Of a stretch of DNA of 64,000 nucleotides, positions 16,061-24,592 are shown in pieces (position 1 is the stretch's first letter; each line of letters opens with the position of its first letter). Below the pieces are notes generated by a model, which saw nothing but the letters and a program-made list of their open reading frames with translations, was not told the DNA's origin and did no database searches. A program made the translations under genes and the position numbers. Source of the DNA: Chitinophaga varians. Its GTDB lineage: Bacteria; Bacteroidota; Bacteroidia; Chitinophagales; Chitinophagaceae. The stretch spans positions 124,001 through 188,000 of the forward strand of contig NZ_JACVFB010000006.1 in the NCBI RefSeq assembly GCF_014529945.1, written 5' to 3'.

Positions 16061-18430
16061 TTATTTCAATAATGTATTATCGAACAAATGTAAGATTCTT
16101 TTGTATTCATCGGTCCAACTGCTGGGTGTTGTAAATCCGTGGTCCTCCACAGGATATACTGCCAGTTCCCAGTTATCTTTCCCCAGTTCTATCAATCGTT
16201 GTGACAATCTTACGATATCCTGGAAGTGTACGTTGGTGTCTACCATGCCATGACACATCAGCAGTTTGCCTTTCAGGCCTCCCGCAAAATAGATGGGGGA
16301 AGAGCGGCGATAGGCTATACTGTCGGTGAATGGCTCATTCAGGATATTGCTCGTATAGCCGTGATTGTAATGCGCCCAGTCAGTAACGGAGCGTAAAGCG
16401 GCACCGGCTGCAAACACGCCTGGTTTGGTAAACATCGCCATCAGCGTCATAAAGCCGCCGTAGCTGCCGCCATAAATTCCTATGCGGCTGGCGTCAACCT
16501 GCAATTTCTCTGCCAGATATTTGGCGGCATCTACTTCATCGTCCAGATCTTTGCCGCCCATATACCGGTAAATGCCGGTACGCCAGTTGCGGCCGTAGCC
16601 GGCACTGCCGCGATAATCTACGTCCAGCACTGTATAACCTTTATCGGTCAGCAGGTTATGGAACATGTACTCCCGGAAATAACTGCTCCACCACTTATGC
16701 GCATTTTGCAGATAACCCGCGCCATGTACGAAGATAACGGCGGCGCCGTTTCTCTTCGCCGGATCAGGCGTATACAACCGCGCATAGACAGGCTGGTTGT
16801 CGCGCGCGATAAATGTAATCACCTGCGGATCACGCCAGGGATAGGATTTGAACTCGGCCGACTGTGCCAGGTTGGTCACCTGCACGGGTTTGCTGCCGGG
16901 AGTGTTGGGTTGCAGATACAATTCCCACGGCTTGGTGGAATAGGAATAACGGTAGGCGATCCATTTTTCATCTGGAGAAATACTGACTTCGTTGGCCCCC
17001 TGCATCGTGGTGATACGTTCTGCCTTGCCACCGTTCACGCCTATACGATAAAATTGTTTTTCGCCGGGATGTACTTCGTTGGTGGTGATGTAAAAATGTT
17101 TTTTATCGTTGGACAGATAAACATCCTGTACTTCATAATTGCCCTGGGTGAGCTGTTGGGTTTGACCACTCACTACCTGCGTAGTATACAGATGAGAGTA
17201 ACCGGTGGCCTCTGATTGGTACCAGCAGGTGTTTTCATCGGTCCATCCCAGGCTGGTGTTAATTTGCCATCCGCTGATACCGGGACCACCGATCCAGGCT
17301 TCGTCACGCTGACGGTTCAGTGATTTTACCTTACCGGTAGCGGGATCAATCAGTACGATCCAGCGGTCTTTGTTGTCGAGAGAACGTATGTCGGTAATAA
17401 CATGCGTGCCCTTGTCTGACCACAACGGTGCATTCACGAGTACGCCTCGTACTTTGGCGCTGTCTCTGCCGGGATAGTCTTTGCTGTAATCCGGCAGGTC
17501 TTTAATGCCGGGCAGGTCGGTGACTACAATCGGCAATACGGTATCTTTTTCACGGTCGTAAAGGTAGCCGTCAATGGCTGCCTGCGGTCCGCCTACCTTA
17601 TCACGGGAATGGATATCCGTAGTAAAACCGGTAGCGGTGACAAACTCCGGAACGATGGTATTTTTACCGCCTGCTTCCTTGTACAACTGATAGGTAATGT
17701 AACGGCCATCAGGGCTTATTTGTGCACCGTCCAGCTTTTTATCGCCGAGATAGAGCTTACGCAGTGGCTTGGTTTCGTTTTGTTTATTGAAAGCCGTGGC
17801 AGCGTCTTTTTTCGCTTTTTTGTCGCGGATAACGGCCAGCAGTTCCAGCTGTTGTGCTTTCAGGTATTTCTCCTGATCGTTGCCTTTTTCGAGATCGCTC
17901 TTTTCTGCCGGCGGTTTGTCGCCGGTGGTGAAGTTGGTCAGCTGGGTGGTGAGGCCGGTCGACCTGTTCCAGGCAAAGAGATTCTCGTTTTGCGTATACA
18001 CCACCTGCTGCCCGCCGAAACTAAAAACAGGATTGATTTCTGCGGCGGTGGTCTGTGTGATGCGGATGGTTTTGCCGGACTTCAGTTCCACCAGATATAC
18101 ATCTCCCTGATAACTATAGGTGAGCAGGGTTTTGTCAGCATTATAGCTGCCTCTCGCCCGGGCTGCGATCAGTCCGCGGTCGGCGGCGGATGTCTTTACC
18201 GGCGTAGGGTTTTTGATACCGGCGGCATAGAGGGAATCGGAGAGTTGCTGGTCAGGATTCCAGCTGAAATAGACGGTCTGATTGTCGGTTCCCCAGAATA
18301 CATTATCGGGGGAAGTGCCTATCCATTTAGGATCGCGCATAATTTTTTCTACCGTAAGGGGCCCTGGTTGCTGGGCATATAGACTGTTGGCTGATAAAAA
18401 AATAATGGCGGGCAATACCCATTTTGTCAT
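16061..18430 (-). CDS. S9 family prolyl oligopeptidase-like serine peptidase
   Basis: An exported 789-residue S9 peptidase. A signal peptide (MTKWVLPAIIFLSANSLYAQ) is followed by a beta-propeller of ~550 residues with WD40-like strands (DGRYITYQLY, SPDEKWIAYRYS). The alpha/beta hydrolase domain holds the nucleophile S656 in GGSYGG, an aspartate in HGMVDTNV and the histidine in VEDHGF. DPP-IV and acylaminoacyl peptidases share this layout; the sequence does not fix specificity. It probably degrades peptides in the periplasm. Divergent from the phosphatase lipoprotein gene, 92 bases away. Confidence 0.9.
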   Translation of the reverse strand: MTKWVLPAIIFLSANSLYAQQPGPLTVEKIMRDPKWIGTSPDNVFWGTDNQTVYFSWNPDQQLSDSLYAAGIKNPTPVKTSAADRGLIAARARGSYNADKTLLTYSYQGDVYLVELKSGKTIRITQTTAAEINPVFSFGGQQVVYTQNENLFAWNRSTGLTTQLTNFTTGDKPPAEKSDLEKGNDQEKYLKAQQLELLAVIRDKKAKKDAATAFNKQNETKPLRKLYLGDKKLDGAQISPDGRYITYQLYKEAGGKNTIVPEFVTATGFTTDIHSRDKVGGPQAAIDGYLYDREKDTVLPIVVTDLPGIKDLPDYSKDYPGRDSAKVRGVLVNAPLWSDKGTHVITDIRSLDNKDRWIVLIDPATGKVKSLNRQRDEAWIGGPGISGWQINTSLGWTDENTCWYQSEATGYSHLYTTQVVSGQTQQLTQGNYEVQDVYLSNDKKHFYITTNEVHPGEKQFYRIGVNGGKAERITTMQGANEVSISPDEKWIAYRYSYSTKPWELYLQPNTPGSKPVQVTNLAQSAEFKSYPWRDPQVITFIARDNQPVYARLYTPDPAKRNGAAVIFVHGAGYLQNAHKWWSSYFREYMFHNLLTDKGYTVLDVDYRGSAGYGRNWRTGIYRYMGGKDLDDEVDAAKYLAEKLQVDASRIGIYGGSYGGFMTLMAMFTKPGVFAAGAALRSVTDWAHYNHGYTSNILNEPFTDSIAYRRSSPIYFAGGLKGKLLMCHGMVDTNVHFQDIVRLSQRLIELGKDNWELAVYPVEDHGFTTPSSWTDEYKRILHLFDNTLLK

Positions 18431-18522
18431 AGCGGTTCAGTATTTTGTTGGGTGATAAATGTAACGGTTTAATCATAAATTGCTACAAATTTTAGATAGA
18501 CGCCAATTGGCTGTCTTTCACT

Positions 18523-19068
18523 ATGCAGCTTATGCGCTTACTGCCCATCATATTTTGCCTTTTCATACTGGCAGCCTGCAAATCCAAGGCGCCGGTACGG
18601 CAACCGGTACCAGTATCGGAAGACACCACTTTCCTGACAGGTACGTTCTACCTCGTCCGGCATGCGGAACGTTATTCCGGCGGTATGGATACCACGCTCA
18701 CGCCGGAAGGTTTTCAACGCGCCGGTTTTTTATATGAACGGCTGAAGAATGCCCATCTCGACAAGATTTACCTGACGCCTTACCGTCGTTGTATCCAGAC
18801 GGCCGACAGCCTGCGGATCAAACAACACCTGGACACCTGCTTTTATCAGGCAGATACTACCGGAGAATCACTAATTTATGAAATCACGCGCCATGGCGAC
18901 TGGGGAAAACGTATCCTCGTCATCGGCCACAGTAATACATTGGTGCCGGCATTGCGCGGCCTGCGCGCCAGGCCACACATGGCGGCTATCGGAGAAGATG
19001 AATATAACTGGTTGTTTATCGTCCGTAAAACATCGGCAGGCACCACGCTGACGGAAGACTGCTACTGA
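18523..19068 (+). CDS. Histidine phosphatase superfamily lipoprotein
   Basis: A 181-residue lipoprotein (AAC, lipid cysteine 19) carrying a compact histidine phosphatase (phosphoglycerate mutase-like) domain. The catalytic LVRHAE motif comes at ~residue 45, PYRRCIQTA in the middle, and the second histidine is in VIGHSN. The domain is short, like SixA-type phosphatases, but here it is anchored outside the cytoplasm. Substrate unknown. A second ATG at 18532 would shorten the signal peptide by three residues; both are acceptable. The gene ends just before a very large palindrome. Confidence 0.86.
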   Translation: MQLMRLLPIIFCLFILAACKSKAPVRQPVPVSEDTTFLTGTFYLVRHAERYSGGMDTTLTPEGFQRAGFLYERLKNAHLDKIYLTPYRRCIQTADSLRIKQHLDTCFYQADTTGESLIYEITRHGDWGKRILVIGHSNTLVPALRGLRARPHMAAIGEDEYNWLFIVRKTSAGTTLTEDCY

Positions 19069-19078
19069 GCACGGCCAG

Positions 19079-19236
19079 TTCACGCAAAGGCGCAAAGGCG
19101 CTAAGCAGCAAAGAATTACATTGTAGCGAGCTAAGAAAGCAAAGGAGCGGAGACCAAATTTGGTCTCCGCTCCTTTGCTTTCTTATAATTCTTAAAAAAT
19201 CTTTGCTGCTTTGCTGCTTAGCGCCTTTGCGTGAAC
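19079..19236. repeat. Giant inverted repeat with perfect 54-bp core and 8-bp periodic arms
   Basis: The core 19132-19185 is a perfect 54-base palindrome centred on CCAAATTTGG. Outer arms are built of 8-base units, CGCAAAGG CGCAAAGG CGCTAAGC AGCAAAG on the left, with the reverse-complement set at 19201-19235 offset by one unit. It lies between the converging phosphatase and mgtE genes and probably serves as the terminator for both. Relatives lie at 32862 and 51485. Confidence 0.92.
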
Positions 19237-20612
19237 TATAACAAAATACCCTTCATCAGCGTATAAGCCACGGAGAAATAGATCAGCAGCCCGGTCACGT
19301 CCACGAGCGTGGCCACAAACGGGGCCGAAGAAGTGGCAGGGTCGGCGCCGGCTTTCTTCAGGAGGATAGGCAGCATAGAGCCGGAGAGCGTTCCCCATAG
19401 TACTACGCCTACCAGTGAGAAGCCTACGGTGGTGCCTATCAGTACGGTATGTTCGCCATAAGTATGGAAAAGGCTGTTCCAGAGCAGGATACGGATGAAA
19501 CCGATGCATCCCAGCACGCTGCCCAGCAGCAGGCCGGAAATGATCTCACGCCGCATCACGCGCCACCAGTCGTTGATACTGATTTCACCGAGTGCCATGG
19601 CCTGGATGATCAGGGTGGAGGCCTGTGAGCCGCTGTTACCGCCGCTGGAGATGATCAGGGGGACGAACAGCGCCAGCACCACGGCTTTGGCTATTTCGTC
19701 TTCAAAGAAGCCCATGGCGGTAGCGGTCAGCATCTCACCGATGAACAGTACCACGAGCCAGCCTACACGTTTTTTTACCAGCTTCAGCAGCGGCATATCG
19801 AGGTAGGGCTCGTCCAAAGCTTCGGTACCACCGATTTTCTGGATGTTTTCGGTATGTTCTTCGTTGGCGATCCAGAGGATATCGTCGATCGTGACGATAC
19901 CGAGTAATATGTCGTTGTCGTCTACAACAGGCAGCGCCACGCGGTTTTCCATCCGGAACACCTGCACGGCTTCTTCCTGGTCGTCGTTGGCACGGAGGGA
20001 TACGAAGCGGTCGTCCATGAGGGTATGCACCACCGTATCGGTGGCTACCAGCAGGAATTCGCGGATACGGAAGTCATCGAGCAGGTGGCCCCGCTCATCG
20101 ATCACATATATCACGTCAATGGTCTCACTGTCTTTGCCGTGTTCCCGGATATAATCCAGTACCTGTTTGACCGTCCATTCTTCCCGGACAGCGATATAGT
20201 CGGGCGTCATGATACGGCCTACGCTGTTCTCCGGGTAACCCAGCAGGGAGAGGGTGATCCGTCGTTCTTCAGGGTCCAGTAGTTTGATCAGTTCTTTTAC
20301 CGCTTCGCTGGGCAGTTCTTCCAGGAAAGCGGTACGGTCATCGGCCGGTAGCTCGTTCATCAGCTCGGCGATTTTGGCAGGGGGGAGGGCCCTGATCACA
20401 TCTTCCTGCAGGGGGAAGTCCAGGATACGGAAAGCCGCTGCCGCTCTGGTGATCGACAGTTGGTTAATGATGATGCCCGCATTATCGGGATCTTCATGGA
20501 TCAGTTCTGCTATATCCGTAATTAACTGGTCGTCCAGGTACACCGAGAGCTCGCGATAGTTTTTTTCTTTCTTCAGTGTGCTGAATTTCTCCAGTAATGC
20601 TTCATTTTCCAT
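19236..20612 (-). CDS. mgtE: Magnesium transporter MgtE
   Basis: A 458-residue MgtE-family Mg2+ channel. An N-terminal superhelical domain (residues ~1-130, with ALPPAKIAELMNELPADD) precedes two CBS domains (~135-255; MTPDYIAV, ALPVVDDNDILLGIVTIDDI). Five transmembrane helices follow, with the signature FVPLIISSGGNSGSQASTLIIQAMA and the pore PATSSAPFVATLVDVTGLLIYF. In the family, Mg2+ binding to the cytosolic domains closes the pore. It is a single gene. The stop lies at the edge of the large palindrome at 19079-19236. Confidence 0.95.
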   Translation of the reverse strand: MENEALLEKFSTLKKEKNYRELSVYLDDQLITDIAELIHEDPDNAGIIINQLSITRAAAAFRILDFPLQEDVIRALPPAKIAELMNELPADDRTAFLEELPSEAVKELIKLLDPEERRITLSLLGYPENSVGRIMTPDYIAVREEWTVKQVLDYIREHGKDSETIDVIYVIDERGHLLDDFRIREFLLVATDTVVHTLMDDRFVSLRANDDQEEAVQVFRMENRVALPVVDDNDILLGIVTIDDILWIANEEHTENIQKIGGTEALDEPYLDMPLLKLVKKRVGWLVVLFIGEMLTATAMGFFEDEIAKAVVLALFVPLIISSGGNSGSQASTLIIQAMALGEISINDWWRVMRREIISGLLLGSVLGCIGFIRILLWNSLFHTYGEHTVLIGTTVGFSLVGVVLWGTLSGSMLPILLKKAGADPATSSAPFVATLVDVTGLLIYFSVAYTLMKGILL

Positions 20613-20671
20613 GTACTAATTTGACTCTATGCGCGAAAATAAGTTAAAATAAAACGCCTCCGGGGTTATCA

Positions 20672-21547
20672 CTATAATAATTCTCCGATGTGTTTACGGA
20701 TATTATTGGAAATAGTATCAGTGGGCAGGTCGTTGGCATCAAAGCCAAACGGGTCCTCAATTTCTTCCGCGATCAGCTCAAGGCTGGCCAGTACAAAAAA
20801 GATGAATACGACCATGGGGATAATGAGATACCCCAGGCTGAACACATACCCGAAAGGCATGGTCATGATATAGAAAAAGATGAATTTTTTGATGAATACA
20901 CTGTAACTGAAGGGGATAGGGGTGCTTTGGATACGCTCGCAGGCGCCACATACTTCGGTGAAGGTCTGTAACTCGTTGTTGAGAACAATCAGCTGTTCGC
21001 CGGTCAATTGTCCGTCCCGTTGCAGCTCGGCCACTTTCTGCATAATACGCACCGCCAGCTGGTTGGGTACATGCTTCGACAGGTCCAGTGGCGCCTGCCC
21101 TGCGGGCAACGCCTCCATCTCTTCGGCTTTGTAGATTTTCCGCAGATGGTTTTTCAGGCCAAAGGCATAGTTGGGGATCATGACCCGGAAGAAAGCCCGG
21201 GCTTCGGTATTGCCGGCCGGCAGCATGGCCTGCAGCTTAATGGCCAGGTTGCGGCTGCTGTTTACCAGCGAGCCCCATTGGCGACGGCCTTCCCACCAAC
21301 GGTCATAGGCGGTGTTGGTCCTGAATACCAGCAACAGGGAAATCACAAACCCCAGCAGATTGTGCATCAGAGAGATGTTCTTGACTTCGCTGTTGGCCGA
21401 CAGCTTCCAGACCGATAGCTCCAGCCAGGCTACAATAGCGGAATAAATGGCCAAAGCTATAAACATGGGAAAGAGCTTCCGTACCGTATCTGCTTTGTGG
21501 ATACGGAAAATAAAGGTAAACCAGTCCTTCGGGTTGTAATTGATCAT
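20672..21547 (-). CDS. Bestrophin family ion channel
   Basis: A ~291-residue membrane protein of the bestrophin (UPF0187) family, which forms pentameric anion or cation channels in the inner membrane. Recognisable parts are an early hydrophobic helix, LLVFRTNTAYDRWWEGRRQWGSLVNSSRNLA, and the C-terminal LELIAEEIEDPFGFDANDLP. The frame is open 32 codons further upstream, but that part merely translates an intergenic repeat (21548-21633), so the ATG at 21547 (MINYNPKDWFTFIF) is chosen. Single gene; divergent from the SET gene. Confidence 0.9.
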   Translation of the reverse strand: MINYNPKDWFTFIFRIHKADTVRKLFPMFIALAIYSAIVAWLELSVWKLSANSEVKNISLMHNLLGFVISLLLVFRTNTAYDRWWEGRRQWGSLVNSSRNLAIKLQAMLPAGNTEARAFFRVMIPNYAFGLKNHLRKIYKAEEMEALPAGQAPLDLSKHVPNQLAVRIMQKVAELQRDGQLTGEQLIVLNNELQTFTEVCGACERIQSTPIPFSYSVFIKKFIFFYIMTMPFGYVFSLGYLIIPMVVFIFFVLASLELIAEEIEDPFGFDANDLPTDTISNNIRKHIGELL

Positions 21548-21633
21548 TTTACTATTTTGACATTTTGGTATTTTGATATTTAGGAAACCCCTTAAATGAT
21601 CAAACAACCAAATAACGGAATAACTAAATAAAT
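21548..21633. repeat. 8-bp periodic repeats in the bestrophin/SET gap
   Basis: Left part: ATTTTGAC ATTTTGGT ATTTTGAT ATTTAGG. Right part: CAAACAAC CAAATAAC GGAATAAC TAAATAAA. Both have an 8-base period and are separated by CCCCTTAAATGA, a centre also seen at 26276-26287. The two halves do not pair well with each other. It is the leader region of the bestrophin gene. Confidence 0.75.
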
Positions 21634-21722
21634 TGGGCCGCAAACCTAAAATTTTTCAACATGATTTTGATAACTTCTTCCTTTAACTTTACTTTACGCC
21701 TTCTTTTATTTGAATAAGTGCT

Positions 21723-22136
21723 ATGATAAAGCCATACTTGTACATTGATAAGTCTAAGGGAAAAGGCCGCGGCGTATATACCAAAGAAAGGATACCCGCC
21801 GGTACCAGGATCGAAACGTCACCCGTGCTGGTCCTCTCTTACGACGATACAGAGATCGTTGACAAAACGAAGCTCCATAACTATATTTTCCTCTGGGGGG
21901 TACGCGAAACACGCTCCTGCATTGCGCTGGGCTTCTGCTCCATCTACAATCACGACTATAATCCCAACTGCGAGTACGAAATGGATTTTGATGCCGAAAC
22001 CATGAGCATCATTACCCGCCGCGACATCAAAAGGGGAGAAGAGCTCTTTATCAACTATAACGGCGACGTGGAAGATGATTCCCCCGTTTGGTTCGATATG
22101 AAACGTATGAGAGAAGACCAGGCAAAGTCCAAATAA
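21723..22136 (+). CDS. SET domain protein, putative lysine methyltransferase
   Basis: A 137-residue protein that is almost only a SET domain. It has the SAM-binding KGRGVYT segment near residue 15, the YNHDYNPNC motif (NHxxxPN type) at ~residue 80, and the closing GEELFINY motif with the catalytic tyrosine. SET proteins methylate protein lysines with SAM; bacterial targets are mostly unknown. No pre- or post-SET cysteine cluster is present. It is a single gene, possibly ending at the repeat at 22192-22240. Confidence 0.85.
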   Translation: MIKPYLYIDKSKGKGRGVYTKERIPAGTRIETSPVLVLSYDDTEIVDKTKLHNYIFLWGVRETRSCIALGFCSIYNHDYNPNCEYEMDFDAETMSIITRRDIKRGEELFINYNGDVEDDSPVWFDMKRMREDQAKSK

Positions 22137-22191
22137 GATCACCGGAAGGAAAACTGTCACTCAAAACAGTTTTCCCCTTCAATACATCCAC

Positions 22192-22240
22192 CACGGGCTT
22201 CGGCCCGGATTTCCTTCTGCAACCAGGCCCGTGGCTGATA
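22192..22240. repeat. Imperfect GC-rich inverted repeat after the SET gene
   Basis: CCACGGGC pairs with GCCCGTGG around ~33 bases; the left part also holds CGGGCTTCGGCCCG, a small hairpin. It resembles, without matching, the REP-like palindromes in this window. It may act as a terminator. It lies in a 357-base gene-free gap that also holds the two palindromic operators. Confidence 0.6.
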
Positions 22241-22294
22241 TATTGAAAAAATTTCCGACATCCCTTGGCGCTTGGTTATTTTTTCTTAATATTG

Positions 22295-22308
22295 TATAAG
22301 TACTTATA
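22295..22308. promoter_or_regulatory. Palindromic operator candidate 1 upstream of marR-hut
   Basis: TATAAGTACTTATA is a perfect 14-base palindrome. It is followed by TAATTTG, a near match to the Bacteroidota -7 box with one base less spacing, so a protein bound here could block a promoter. The same half-sites recur at 22410-22427; 19 positions agree except the two central bases. Confidence 0.7.
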
Positions 22309-22409
22309 TAATTTGTCTTTCTGTCAATAATATAACACAGGTTGATGATAACCGCGGATGACCACCAATGGCTGCTCACCGCATGTTTATCATCTTTTTT
22401 TGAGATAAA

Positions 22410-22427
22410 TATATAAGCGCTTATATA
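22410..22427. promoter_or_regulatory. Palindromic operator candidate 2 upstream of marR-hut
   Basis: TATATAAGCGCTTATATA is a perfect 18-base palindrome, 67 bases before the marR start. Half-sites TATAAG/CTTATA are the same as in candidate 1, 117 bases away centre to centre. Two spaced palindromes of this size upstream of a MarR gene fit autoregulation by the MarR dimer. Confidence 0.75.
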
Positions 22428-22450
22428 ATTCATATAGATCTAACGGATAC

Positions 22451-22493
22451 CAAAAATCAAAAAATCCGTCAATCAAAAAATCCGTCAATCGCC
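22451..22493. repeat. 16-bp tandem repeat abutting the marR start
   Basis: AATCAAAAAATCCGTC occurs twice in a row, then AATCGCC and the ATG; a partial unit precedes. The same words form the arms of the inverted repeat at 28572-28766 downstream of hutG, so this family brackets the hut operon. Confidence 0.8.
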
Positions 22494-22985
22494 ATGAGTT
22501 TTTATCCTTCACTCGGGTATCTTGTCTTCGGCAGCCGCCTGCGCCGGCTCAGCGAATACTTCCTCGCGGAAGTCAACAAGGTATATGAACAGGCAGGCAT
22601 CCCCTTCGATGCCAGCTGGTTTCCCGTATTCTACCTGCTCTCCGGCCAACAGCCGATGCCTATCATTGACATCGCGGCGCAGCTGGAAATATCCCATTCT
22701 GCCGTTAGCCAGATGGTGACCAACCTGCGCAAAAAAGGACTGCTCAAAACCACGCCCTGTAAAGATGACGGCCGGCGCCAGCTCGTGGCCTTCACCAAAA
22801 AAGGGACAGACATGCTGCAACAGATACAGCCCATCTGGCAGGCTATTTCCACGGCCATGGAAGAACTGGTCACGGAAAACAAACAAAGCCAGCAGCTGCT
22901 GGCAGCCATAGCACAGGTGGAGCAGGCGGTACAACAACAGCCCCTCTCGGCAAGAGTGATCAAATCCATTCAAAAGAACGACTAA
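22494..22985 (+). CDS. MarR family transcriptional regulator
   Basis: A 163-residue winged-helix regulator. Helix-turn-helix: IIDIAAQLEISHSAVSQMVTNLRKKGLL (about residues 58-85), with the wing carrying KDDGRRQLVAFTKKG. Ends are helical and probably form the dimer interface. It is the first gene before hutH (38 bases) on the same strand, and two perfect palindromes lie upstream. I infer that it controls itself and the hut genes, perhaps sensing histidine or urocanate; classic Hut regulators are HutC (GntR) or HutP, so a MarR here is a different solution. Ligand unknown. Confidence 0.85.
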   Translation: MSFYPSLGYLVFGSRLRRLSEYFLAEVNKVYEQAGIPFDASWFPVFYLLSGQQPMPIIDIAAQLEISHSAVSQMVTNLRKKGLLKTTPCKDDGRRQLVAFTKKGTDMLQQIQPIWQAISTAMEELVTENKQSQQLLAAIAQVEQAVQQQPLSARVIKSIQKND

Positions 22986-23023
22986 TCATACACCAGCAAT
23001 CTTTATCTATAAATCAACTAACC

Positions 23024-24592
23024 ATGAGTGTTATTTTCAAATATGGTATCGACCAGCTGACGGTAGGCGTGGTGCTCGACATTGCCGCAGGCAAAATAAA
23101 AGGCATCCTTACACCGGAAGTCATCACCAAAGTCAATACCAGCAACGGATACGTACAACAGATCGTATCGCAGCATACGACGGTGTACGGTATCAATACC
23201 GGCTTCGGTCCTTTATGCGATACCAAGATCTCTGAAGAAGATACCCGCGCGCTGCAGTACAATATCCTGCAAAGCCACAGCGTAGGCGTTGGGAACCCTA
23301 TCCCCGAAGAGATCGCCCGTATCATGCTCATCACCAAAGTGCATGCACTGGCACAGGGATACTCCGGCGCTGCCCTCTCCACCCTGGAACGCATCATCTG
23401 GCATATCGAAAACCAAGTCACGCCACTGGTGCCTGAAAAAGGCTCTGTGGGCGCTTCCGGCGACCTGGCCCCATTGTCACACCTCTTCCTGCCGTTAATA
23501 GGCCTCGGAAAAGTCTGGTACAAAGGTCAGGTGACTTCCATGGAAGCAGTGCTGCAACAGGAGGGCATACAGCCCGTAGTGCTCGGCCCTAAAGAAGGAC
23601 TGGCACTGATCAACGGAACACAGTTCATCCTGTCTTTCGCCGTGAAAGCGGTGCAACGCCTGTACAACGCACTGGAGGCCGCTGACATCATCGGCGCACT
23701 CTCCCTCGAAGGCCTCATGGGCACCCACAAACCTTTCGACCCACGCTTACACGCTATCAGGCCTTTCCCCGGTAATCAGCTGGTGGCGCACCGCCTCAAA
23801 ACCATGCTCGATAATTCCGAGATCATGGCTTCGCATGTGGACTGTGGCCGGGTGCAGGACCCTTACTCCCTGCGTTGTATGCCGCAGGTACATGGCGCTT
23901 CCCGCACAGCATGGCTGCACCTCCTGGAACTCACTACCATCGAGCTCAACGCGGTGACCGACAACCCGATCATCTTCAGCGATACGGATACGATCAGCGG
24001 TGGTAACTTCCACGGCCAGCCAATGGCGCTGCCGCTGGACTACGCTACCGTAGCGGCAGCAGAACTGGGCAATATCTCCGACAGACGCAGCTACATGATG
24101 ATCGAAGGAAGATACGGCCTGCCTAAACTGCTCATCGAAGACGCCGGCCTCAACTCCGGATTCATGATACCACAATACACGACCGCCGCCCTGGTAACGG
24201 AGAACAAAACGCTCTGTTTCCCTGCCAGCGCCGATAGCGTGCCCACCTCCCTCGGACAGGAAGACCATGTGTCTATGGGCTCCATCAGCGGCCGTAAACT
24301 CAATCAGGTAATCGGCAACCTGGAATACATCCTCGCTATCGAACTGCTCTATGCTGCACAGGCAGTGGATTTCCGCCGTCCGCGCAAATCCGGTCCCATC
24401 CTGGAAGCAGTACATAGCTATACCCGCGAGAAAGTCAGCTTCGCTCACAAAGACCGCATCTTCGCATACGATATTGAAGCATTACACCAAATCATCACGG
24501 ACCAGTCTCTTGTGCGCGTAGCCAACGAAGCAGCGGCACAACATCAATTACCTTTAAATGGCATCTACCATGACCAGTTTGGACTTTATTAA
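23024..24592 (+). CDS. hutH: Histidine ammonia-lyase
   Basis: Deaminates L-histidine to trans-urocanate, step 1 of histidine degradation in the cytoplasm. The MIO cofactor triad A144-S145-G146 sits in GSVGASGDLAPLSH, close to the position in Pseudomonas HutH. Other family motifs are VYGINTGFG, LINGTQ, QDPYSLRCMPQVHG and ISGGNFHGQP. 522 residues is slightly longer than the usual ~510. A tyrosine ammonia-lyase or aminomutase is excluded in practice by the following hutU, hutI and hutG. Its 3' end overlaps the start of hutU. Confidence 0.95.
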   Translation: MSVIFKYGIDQLTVGVVLDIAAGKIKGILTPEVITKVNTSNGYVQQIVSQHTTVYGINTGFGPLCDTKISEEDTRALQYNILQSHSVGVGNPIPEEIARIMLITKVHALAQGYSGAALSTLERIIWHIENQVTPLVPEKGSVGASGDLAPLSHLFLPLIGLGKVWYKGQVTSMEAVLQQEGIQPVVLGPKEGLALINGTQFILSFAVKAVQRLYNALEAADIIGALSLEGLMGTHKPFDPRLHAIRPFPGNQLVAHRLKTMLDNSEIMASHVDCGRVQDPYSLRCMPQVHGASRTAWLHLLELTTIELNAVTDNPIIFSDTDTISGGNFHGQPMALPLDYATVAAAELGNISDRRSYMMIEGRYGLPKLLIEDAGLNSGFMIPQYTTAALVTENKTLCFPASADSVPTSLGQEDHVSMGSISGRKLNQVIGNLEYILAIELLYAAQAVDFRRPRKSGPILEAVHSYTREKVSFAHKDRIFAYDIEALHQIITDQSLVRVANEAAAQHQLPLNGIYHDQFGLY

